This document shows positions 54,843 to 64,000 of a DNA stretch of 64,000 nt, one piece after another. Where the stretch lies: assembly GCA_016704445.1 (NCBI GenBank), contig JADJAE010000165.1:105896-169895 (forward strand), in the 5' to 3' direction. Below the pieces are notes generated by a model. The model had not been told where the DNA came from, made no database searches, and worked only from the letters and a program-made list of their open reading frames with translations. The number at the start of each line of letters is the position of its first letter. The stretch's first letter is position 1. Origin of the DNA: Deltaproteobacteria bacterium. GTDB taxonomy: Bacteria > Myxococcota_A > Polyangia > Polyangiales > Ga0077539. The position numbers were made by a program, and so were the translations under genes.

Positions 54843-57198
54843 ATGTCATCGGATAGCCGCAGCCCCAACCGCTCCGCCGAGGCGCTCCGCCACGTGGCGT
54901 GGGTGCGCGACCTCGACGAAGACCGCATCAGCCATGTGAGCGCCACCGTCGGCGAGTTCGTGGGCGCTGACCTGCGAGCGGGCCTCGGCTGGGACGCGCT
55001 CATGGCCGCGGTGCACCCCGCCGACGCCGCGCGCTTCGGGGCCACGAGCGACGCGGCCTTCGAGTTCCGCTACCGGCGCTGCGGCGAGCTGCGATGGGCC
55101 ACCGCGAAGCTCGTCCGCGCCGGCGCCCGCCTCGACGGGATCATCGTCGACATCACCGACCGCGTCCGCGCCGAGGAGGCCACCTCCGCCGACCGTCGCC
55201 GCGCCGACGCCCTCATCGCCGTCGCCTCGAAGATTTCCGAGCGCATGGAGGTGCCGGAGATCGCTCGGGTGCTCTGCGCCGCGATGCGCGACAGCTTCGG
55301 CCCCCACCTCCGAGCGTCCTTCCTGCTGTACGAGTCCGACGCCCGATCATACCGGGTGGTGTACTCCGAGGGCGCCGACGACGCGCCCCCGCTGCCCCCG
55401 CTCCTCCCCTACGCCGGCGTCCCGTATCCCGAGCGCGAACAGCCCGAGCGGGTGAAGTACGCCCCGGTCGCGGCGCTCACCGAAGACGCCGCGGACGCCG
55501 ACCGGCACCGGGTGCGCGGCTTCGCGCTGGCCTACCTGGTGAGCGGCAGCACCTTCCACGGCGCCCTCTCGCTCGCCTCCTACGGCGGGCCGCTGGTGCT
55601 CGAGCCGGCCGACCTCGACCTGCTGCGCGGCATGGCCGACCAGGCCGCGAGCGCGGTCAGCAACGCGAGGGTGCTCACCGAGAGCCGGCTCCTCGCGCAG
55701 AGCTACCGCAACATCCTCGACACGGTCTTCGACGGCATCATCATCGTGGGCTTCGACGGGGTGATCCGCTACTGCAACCACCAGTTCGCGAAGATGGTCG
55801 GGTCGACCCCTGACCTCCTCGTCGGCACTGCCGTCTACGCCCTGCTCTCCCCGGAGGACGCCGCGGCGGCGGACGAGATCCTCCGCAGGCGGTGGGCGGG
55901 CGACAAGGCGACGCGCACGTGGCGAGTGAGGTCGCTCGACGGCCGCGAGGTGCCGGTGCGCGCCAACATCCGGGCGATCAGCGACGAGCACGGCAGGCCC
56001 GAGGCGATGCTCGGCGTCGTCAGCGCGGTCTCCACCCTCGACCGACGGCAGGAGAGGCTCCTCCAGGCGCAGAAGCTGGAGAGCCTCGGGGTGCTCGCCG
56101 GCGGCATCGCGCACGACTTCAACAACCTCCTCGTGGGCATCCTCGGCAACGCGGGGCTCGCGCTGATGGACCTGCCGTCGTCGAGCACCGTGCGCCCGCT
56201 CCTGCTCGACCTCCAGACCGCGGCGCTGCGCGCGGCCGACCTCACCCGGCAGCTCCTCTCCTACTCTGGGAGGGGCCGCTTCGTGCTCACCGCCATCGAC
56301 CTCGGCCGCCTCGTGGAGGACATGGCGCAGGTGCTCCCCACCGCCGTCGCCGGGGGCGTGACGCTCACCTACCGGCTCGCCCCCGAGCTGCCGCTCATCG
56401 AGGGCGACGCCACGCAGATCCGTCGGGTGGTGACGAGCCTTGTCGCCAACGCGTCGGACGCCAGCGGCGACCGCGGCGGCGAGGTGACCGTCGCGACCAG
56501 CGTGATGCACGCCGACGGCTCCTTCCTGGCCGACACCTTCGTCGACGACCAGCTCGCGCCCGGCGACTACGTCTGCCTGGAGGTCTCGGACACCGGGGCG
56601 GGCATGACCCCGGAGACCGCCGCCAGGATCTTCGACCCGTTCTACACGACGAAGTTCGTGGGCCGGGGCCTCGGGCTCGCCGCGGTGCTCGGCATCCTCC
56701 GCGGGCACAAGGGCGCCATCCAGGTGGAGAGCGAGCCGGGTCGGGGCACCACGCTGCGGGCGTTCTTCCCGGTGAGCGCGAACCCCTCCGCGGCGACCGA
56801 GCGACGCCCCACGAGGGCGAAGGCGAAGGCCGCCGGCGCCATCCTGGTGATCGACGACGAGGAGGGCGTGCGCTTGCTGGCGAGGCGCATCTTCGAGCGC
56901 GCGGGCTTCCCGGTGCTCCTCGCCTGCGACGGCGTCGAGGGCGTGGAGTGCTTCCGCCAGCGCCACGGCGAGATCGCGCGCGGTGCTTCTCGACGTCACG
57001 ATGCCGCGCATGGGCGGCGAGGAGACCTTCATCGAGCTGCGGCGCATCCGAAGCGACGTGCGGGTGCTGCTCTCCAGCGGGTACTCCGAGCAGGAGGCGA
57101 TGAGCCGCTTCGCGGGCATCGGGCTCGCGGGCTTCGTGGAGAAGCCCTTCTGCCCGCAGTCGCTGCTCGACAAGCTCCATGCGGTGCTCGCCGACTGA
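54843..57198 (+). CDS. PAS-GAF-PAS hybrid histidine kinase with C-terminal receiver, one frameshift
   Basis: About 785 residues. The frame stays open upstream, but the ATG at 54843 follows TACCTT and TAGACG sequences like the other short-leader promoters here. Order: PAS (about 15-110), GAF (120-285), PAS (290-400), HisKA with GGIAHDFNNLLVG (His about 424), HATPase (SLVANASDASG, VSDTGAGMTPE, GRGLGLAAVLGILRGHKG), receiver (AILVIDDEEGVRLLA). The break near 56978 falls just before the receiver's phospho-acceptor; with one more base it reads AVLLDVTMPRMGGEE and ends VEKPFCPQSLLDKL. The HDFNNLL H box is of the LuxQ/NtrB-like class. No membrane segment is present. The signal is unknown. Confidence 0.85.
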
Positions 57199-57216
57199 CG
57201 CGGGTCGCGGCGGGGG

Positions 57217-57222
57217 TATCCT
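57217..57222 (+). promoter_or_regulatory. likely -10 element of the DUF938 methyltransferase gene (TATCCT)
   Basis: TATCCT (TANNNT) begins 13 nt before the ATG at 57230 and 7 nt separate its end from the start codon. It lies only 19 bp after the stop of the upstream kinase gene, so the methyltransferase may have its own leaderless transcript. Confidence 0.45.
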
Positions 57223-57229
57223 CCCGCGC

Positions 57230-57857
57230 ATGGAGCCCTCCGACCCCCGACGCTTCGCCCCCGCCACGCAGCGCAACCGCGACCCGATCCTGGCGGTGCT
57301 CCGCCGGGTGCTCCCGCGCTCTGGGACGGTGCTGGAGATCGCCAGCGGCAGCGGCGAGCACGCCGTCTACTTCGCCGAGCAGCTCCCCGGGCTGACCTGG
57401 CAGCCCTCGGACCCTGGCGAGGCGGCGCGGGCGAGCATCGCGGCGTGGACCGAGCGCTCGGGCGTACGCAACGTGGTCGCGCCGGAGGGCGCTCGACGCG
57501 GCGGCGGAGGAGTGGCCGGTCGACCGGGCCGACGCGGTGGTGTGCATCAACATGGTGCATATCTCCCCCTGGGAGGCATGCACGGGGCTGATGCGGGGCG
57601 CCGCGAGGGTGCTCCCGCCGGGCGCTCCGCTGGTGCTCTACGGGCCGTTTCGGGTGGGGGGCGAGCACACCGCGCCGAGCAACGCGGCCTTCGACGAAGA
57701 CCTCCGGGGAAGGGATCCGCGCTGGGGAGTGCGAGACCTGGAGGCTGTGGTGGAGGAGGCGCGCTCCTGGGGCCTCGGCCACGTGGAGACCGTGGCGATG
57801 CCGGCGAACAACCTGACGGTGGTGTTTCGCCGCGACGGGGGGATGGGGATGGCCTGA
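57230..57857 (+). CDS. SAM-dependent methyltransferase, DUF938 family, frameshifted
   Basis: About 208 residues when one break near 57485 is joined. The DUF938 hallmark is the N-terminal FAPATQRNRDPILAVLRRVL, then motif I VLEIASGSGEHAVYFAEQLP and LTWQPSDP. After the break the text continues ALDAAAEEWPVDRADAVVCINMVHISPW, then GAPLVLYGPFRVGG, EDLRGRDPRWGVRDLEAV and MPANNLTVVFRR, the family's C-terminus. The break looks like one extra G in GAGGGCGC. Its natural substrate is unknown. It lies 32 bp after the kinase gene and converges on the CPPG-repeat gene. Confidence 0.85.
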
Positions 57858-57875
57858 AGGGGGGAGAGCGGCGCT

Positions 57876-58538
57876 TCAGCGAGGGCGGCAGCGGCCGCGG
57901 AAGAAGAACCAGCCCGGGGGGCAGGCCGTGGGCTGGACGCCGGGCTGGATGCCGCCCTGGACGCAGGTGCCGTTGTTGTAGAAGTAGCCCGGCGGGCACG
58001 CCATGGGCTGCGAGGGCACGGCGACGGGGGTGCACACGCCGTTGATGAGCGCGGTGTTGGGGGGGCAGAGCACCGGGGCGGGCTGGCCCATCGGGAGGCA
58101 GCGGCCGTTGGAGAGGAAGAAGCCCTGCGGGCACGCCATGGGAGGCGGCTGCTGCGCCTGGACGCAGCGGCCGTTGGCGAAGAAGAAGCCCGGCGGGCAC
58201 GCGATGGGCTGCTGCATCGGGACGCACGAGCCGTTGACGAAGGCGTAGCCGGGCTGACAGGCGACGGGCTGCTGCATCGGGACGCACGAGCCGTTGACGA
58301 AGGCGGTGCCCGGGGGACAGGCCATCGGCTGCATCCCGACGGTCACGCACATGCCGTTCTGGAACATCTGCCCTGGAGGACAGATCCGGTTGCGGAAGGG
58401 CACACAGCGCCCCCAGCGGTTGCGCATCATGCCCGGAGGACAACGGAACTGCGCGGAGGCCGGTGCAGCCATGAGCAGCGTGCCGAGCGCCGCCAGCAGG
58501 GGGACCAGCATCGAGGTCGAACGTCGTGTGAACATCAT
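57876..58538 (-). CDS. secreted Cys-rich CPPG-repeat protein
   Basis: 220 residues. GGAGG lies 7 nt before the ATG. A signal peptide (LLAALGTLLMAAPASA, cut before QFRCPP) is followed by nine repeats of about 20-24 residues: CPPGxxFxNGxCVPxxxP, for example ACPPGTAFVNGSCVPMQQP and ACPPGFFFANGRCVQAQQP. Two neighbouring units are nearly identical in DNA (around 58210-58310), showing recent duplication. Each repeat has two Cys, likely paired. There is no anchor or enzyme motif. It may be a secreted matrix or coat protein; that is inferred from composition only. Confidence 0.75.
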   Translation of the reverse strand: MMFTRRSTSMLVPLLAALGTLLMAAPASAQFRCPPGMMRNRWGRCVPFRNRICPPGQMFQNGMCVTVGMQPMACPPGTAFVNGSCVPMQQPVACQPGYAFVNGSCVPMQQPIACPPGFFFANGRCVQAQQPPPMACPQGFFLSNGRCLPMGQPAPVLCPPNTALINGVCTPVAVPSQPMACPPGYFYNNGTCVQGGIQPGVQPTACPPGWFFFRGRCRPR

Positions 58539-58583
58539 GAGTGAGCCTCCAGTCGGGAAGTACGAACCTTCCTCCCCGCGGCT

Positions 58584-60991
<2,408 letters not shown>

Positions 60992-61001
60992 GGAGCCCGC
61001 G

Positions 61002-61007
61002 ATGCTA
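61002..61007 (-). promoter_or_regulatory. likely -10 element of the RCC1 kinase gene (TAGCAT)
   Basis: On the minus strand TAGCAT begins 16 nt before the ATG at 60991, with 10 nt between. It lies in the 37-bp gap after the stop of the KaiC-linked hybrid kinase, so the Ser/Thr kinase may be transcribed separately with almost no leader. Confidence 0.4.
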
Positions 61008-61028
61008 CCGCCCGCCCGGCCCCGGCGG

Positions 61029-62668
61029 CTACCGGGCGGAGGGGCGCAGGCCGCTGGAGCGGGCGAGCGACACAATCACCCACACCAGCTCGCGCGGCTC
61101 GACGGGCTTGGAGAGGTGCTCGTCGAAGCCAGCGCGGAGGGCCCGAACGCGGTCTTCGGCGCGGGCGTAGGCGGTGAGCGCGATCGCGGGCACCCGGCTG
61201 CCGCGGTCGTGGGGCATCGAGCGCACGTCCCGTATGAGCGCGTACCCGTCGCCGCCGGGCATCCCGATGTCGGAGATCATCAGGTCGGGCGCGTCGCGGG
61301 CGACGAGCTCGCGGGCCTCCGCGGCGCTCGCGGCGCTGAAGACCTGCGCGTGGCAGAGCTCGAGCAGCATCACCAGGAGGTTGCGGGTGTCGGGCTCGTC
61401 CTCGACGACCAGCACCCGCAGCCCGACCACCTCCGGCGGGCAGTCGAAGCCTAGCGACGAGTGCGAAGGAGCCTCGTGAAGGCGCGGCGCCGCGTGGAGG
61501 CCGCCCTCGGGCACCGGGAGCCGGACGATGAACTCCGAGCCGAGGCCGTCGCCCTCGCTGAGCGCCTCGATGGTCCCGCCGTGCAGCTCGACGAGGTGCT
61601 TCACGATGGCGAGCCCGAGGCCGAGGCCGCCCTGAGCGCGGGTGCTCGACCCGTCCGCCTGACGGAAGCGATCGAACATGTACGGCAGGAACTCCGGCGA
61701 GACCCCGCGGCCCGTGTCGCGGAAGCGCAGCTCCACCTGCGACCCCACGAGGCGCGAGGTGACCCTCACCCAGCCGCCCCGAGGGGTGAACTTCACCGCG
61801 TTGGTGAGGAGGTTCCAGGCCACCTGCTGCAGCCTCGCCGCGTCGCCGAGCACCGGGCCGAGCGTCGGGTCGAGGTCGAGCTCCAGGGCCACCTCCTTGG
61901 CGTCGGCCGCCACGCGCACCGACTCCGCCGCCGACTCGACGAACTGCGCTGGCATCACCGCGCCCACCTCCAGCCGCAGTCACCGACACGATCCGGCTCA
62001 CGTCGAGGAGGTCCTCGACGAGCTGCACCTGCGCGCGGGCGTTGCGCTCGATGGTGGCGAGCGCCTGCCGCTGCTTCAGCTCGGAGAGCCTGCCCATGCG
62101 CAACATCTCCGCCCAGCCCAGCATCGCCGTGAGGGGCGTGCGCAGCTCGTGGCTCACCGTCGCCAGGAACTCGTCCTTCAATTCGGCTCGCGGTCTCGGC
62201 GCCTCCGCAGGAGCGCCTCTTTGCCGTTCGATCAGGTCGCGCAGCTCGTACTGTCGCCCTCGGGCGTTGAGCGCCGCCCGCATCGCGCTCACCAGCGTGC
62301 GCGTGTGCATCGGCCGCTCGACCAGCGTCACGTTGCCCCGGTCGATGATCGCCCGGAGCCTCCCGCTGCTCGCCCGCCCGAGCGCCCCGGGGTACGTGCA
62401 CACCACCAGCGGCATGTCGGACCACGCAGGCTGCTGGCCGAGCGCGTCGAGCAGCGAGCGCACCCCCTGCTCGGTGAGGGCCTCCTCGGTGAACACCGCC
62501 GCCCCGGCGCCGCGCAGCAGCTCCTCGCAGAGGCAGGCCACGTCCAGGCAGGTCTCCGCCCCGAGGCTAAGCGTCGAGGATCGCCCGCTTCATCAGCTTC
62601 GCGTCGATTCCCACCGGGGCGAGCACCAGCACCCGCCTCGCCTCCGGGTCAGAGCCCGCGGTCGGCAT
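61029..62668 (-). CDS. hybrid histidine kinase paired with the KaiC-like gene, frameshifted
   Basis: About 546 residues after joining breaks near 62570 and near 61975. It starts MPTAGSDPEARRVLVLAPVG, overlapping the KaiC-like gene's end by 20 bp. The first 135 residues form a receiver-like fold without the usual Asp (VLVLAPVGIDAKLMKRAIL, LVVCTYPGALG, VTLVERPMHTRTL). HisKA follows with TVSHELRTPLTAML (His about 176), then HATPase (QQVAWNLLTNAVKF, FRDTGRGVSPE, GGLGLGLAIVKHLVELHGG) and a true receiver (VLVVEDEPDTRNLL, LMISDIGMPGGDGY, LSKPVEPREL). KaiC-like proteins are often encoded with such kinases, which suggests a joint signalling role. The breaks are probably base errors. Confidence 0.82.
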
Positions 62669-64000
62669 CGTCGCTCCCCATCAGCGGGTCGCTCGCGCCC
62701 GAGTAGGTCGGCACGCCCGTGAGCACGCCGTGGAAGGCCTTCATGGGCGGGCCCACCTCGAAGCCCTTCGGCCCGACGGTGAACTCCCGGATCGTACGCT
62801 CGTGGCTGCCGCCGCGCTTCTTCATCACCGCGAGCGCGTTGCGCACCCTGCTTAGCCGGACTCGAAGTAGCGCATCACGATCACCGCGTCGGCGATGTAG
62901 CTCGCGTCCACCGGCGTGGTCATGCCGCTGCCGAGGATGCCGTGCTGCGTGGCGATGAGGATGGTCATCACCCCGCGCTGGCTCAGGTACGTGAGCAGCT
63001 CGTGGAGCTGGATCACCAGGTACTCCTCCGCGGGCATGGACTTCAGGTACCCGTTGAGGCTGTCGATCACCACGAGGCGCGCACCCCGCTGCTCGACGGC
63101 ATCGCGCACCTTGTGGATGAACTCCCCGGGGCTGAGCTCCGCCGGATCGACCTGCTGGAGCAGCACCTTCCCCGACTCGACGTGCTGTCGCAGCCCGACG
63201 CCGAGGGCCTCGGCCCGGAAGAGCAGGGTGCCGACGTTCTCGTCGAAGGTGAAGAGCGCGCCGGTCTCGCCGCGCTCGGCCGCCCTCGCGATGTACTGCG
63301 AGGCCAGCGCGGACTTGCCGACGCCGGTGGGCCCGAGGATGAGCGTGCTGGTGCCCCGGTCGAGGCCGCCTCCCACCAGGGCGTCGATGGCGGGCACGCC
63401 GCTGGTGACGGCTCCGGGGGAAAGCCTGGCGGTGCTCGGCCGCGACCAGCCTTGGGAAGACCTTCAGCCCGCCCTTCAGGACGTTGAAGTCATGGAAGCC
63501 CGCGCGGAAGGTAGAGCCCCGCAGCTTGCCCACCCGCAGCCGGCGGCGGTCGGCGCCATAGACGGGGGCCATCTGCTCCAGGGTGTGACCCGTGGGCGAG
63601 ACTCTGCAGCTGGCCGTCGAAGTTCTGGCCGGTGAGGTCGTCGAGCATGATGACCGTGCACTCGCGGCCGGAGAAGTACTGCTTCAGCGTAAGCACCTGG
63701 CGGCGGTAGTTGAGCGCGTCCTGCGCGAGCATGCGGATGTCGGAGAGGGAGTCGAAGACCACCCGCGAGGGCGCGATGCGGTCGACCTCCGCGAGCAGGG
63801 TCTTCATCACCTCGGAGAGCTCGACCTCCGCGGGGTAGAAGACGGTGTGGGGCTCGTTGGCCGCGCCGTCGTGCGGTGCTCATCGCGGTCGCGTCGAGCT
63901 CGAAGAGGGTGACGCCGTCGAGGGTCCACCCGTGCGAGTGCGCCGTGGTGCGAAGCTCCGTCTCGGTCTCCGAGAGGGTGATGTAGAGCGCCACCTCCCC
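62649..64000 (-). CDS. KaiC-like RecA-family ATPase, 5' end outside the window, frameshifted
   Basis: The visible part covers the end of the first KaiC domain and all of the second. First domain: ALYITLSETETELRTTAHSHGW, then SRVVFDSLSDIRMLAQD and CTVIMLDDLTG, and FRAGFHDFNVLKGGLKVFPRL at its end. Second domain: VPAIDALVGGGLDRGTST, Walker A GPTGVGKSALA, Walker B in ARLVVIDSLNGYL, and ILIATQHGILGSGMTTPVD. The tail reads VRNALAVMKKRGG and TVGPKGFEVG. At least five frame changes (near 63880, 63800, 63590, 63410 and 62860) must be joined. KaiC without KaiA/KaiB in non-cyanobacteria is thought to act in stress or light signalling. The window end cuts the N-terminus. Confidence 0.82.

Overview
This is a very GC-rich chromosomal window. 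Its gene content points to the phylum Myxococcota, probably class Polyangia. The signs are many lipoproteins with Asp/Thr/Pro-rich linkers, Cys-rich and RCC1-type repeat proteins, large hybrid histidine kinases, a Ser/Thr kinase with an outer sensor domain, and a multidomain lipid enzyme like those of myxobacteria. No rRNA, tRNA, CRISPR array, phage or conjugation module was found. Many clear genes change frame once or several times inside conserved domains, often next to short G or C runs, and 45.2-46.0 kb is almost pure G/C noise. I read most of these breaks as uncorrected base errors, so several single genes below span two or more frames.

Layout. 0-1.9 kb: the tail of a Uma2-type nuclease and a secreted protein. 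1.9-2.2 kb: a 118-bp-arm palindromic element flanked by a 9-bp direct repeat. 2.2-6.2 kb (minus): an operon of a SulP anion transporter fused to a gamma-carbonic anhydrase and two SPFH (prohibitin/stomatin-like) proteins. 6.3-14.8 kb (plus, divergent): YqiJ-like OB-fold membrane protein, YqiK-like flotillin, a giant coiled-coil AAA ATPase (DUF3686 type) and a PilZ-like domain. 14.9-18.7 kb (minus): lamin-tail lipoprotein, outer-membrane barrel, exported DUF2252 protein and universal stress protein. 19.0-23.2 kb (plus): a thioredoxin-rhodanese fusion lacking both nucleophilic cysteines, a hybrid kinase, then broken remains of a HAMP hybrid kinase (hit by a 212-bp insertion), CheR and probably CheB.

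23.2-32.1 kb (minus): a 14-blade RCC1 lipoprotein, a ten-repeat Cys-rich lipoprotein and a PAS/GAF histidine kinase. 32.2-40.2 kb (plus): a tightly coupled operon of HAD phosphatase, LarA-like protein, a 1,552-residue reductase/AMP-ligase/carrier/acyltransferase/SCP2 enzyme and an NAD-dependent dehydrogenase, likely making an unusual lipid (ether-lipid or fatty-alcohol type). 40.2-44.4 kb: a ferritin-like Cys-rich lipoprotein, an acidic repeat protein, and a radical SAM enzyme with an L7/L12-CTD-like partner. 44.4-50.1 kb (minus): a urate degradation operon running puuD, allB, allantoicase-uraD, uraH, allA, which takes urate to glyoxylate and urea. 50.2-64 kb: a lipoprotein, topoisomerase III, TesB thioesterase, a hybrid kinase, a DUF938 methyltransferase, a secreted CPPG-repeat protein, a Ser/Thr kinase with an RCC1 propeller, and a KaiC-like ATPase with its hybrid kinase, cut by the window end.

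How the parts fit. The 2.2-14.8 kb block holds two divergent membrane-scaffold clusters that may organise bicarbonate transport and a large ATPase at the membrane. The 32-40 kb operon and the urate operon are metabolic units. The rest is mostly signalling and cell-surface proteins. Several genes seem to be transcribed from TANNNT hexamers starting only 12-16 nt before the start codon, suggesting leaderless or very short-leader mRNAs.
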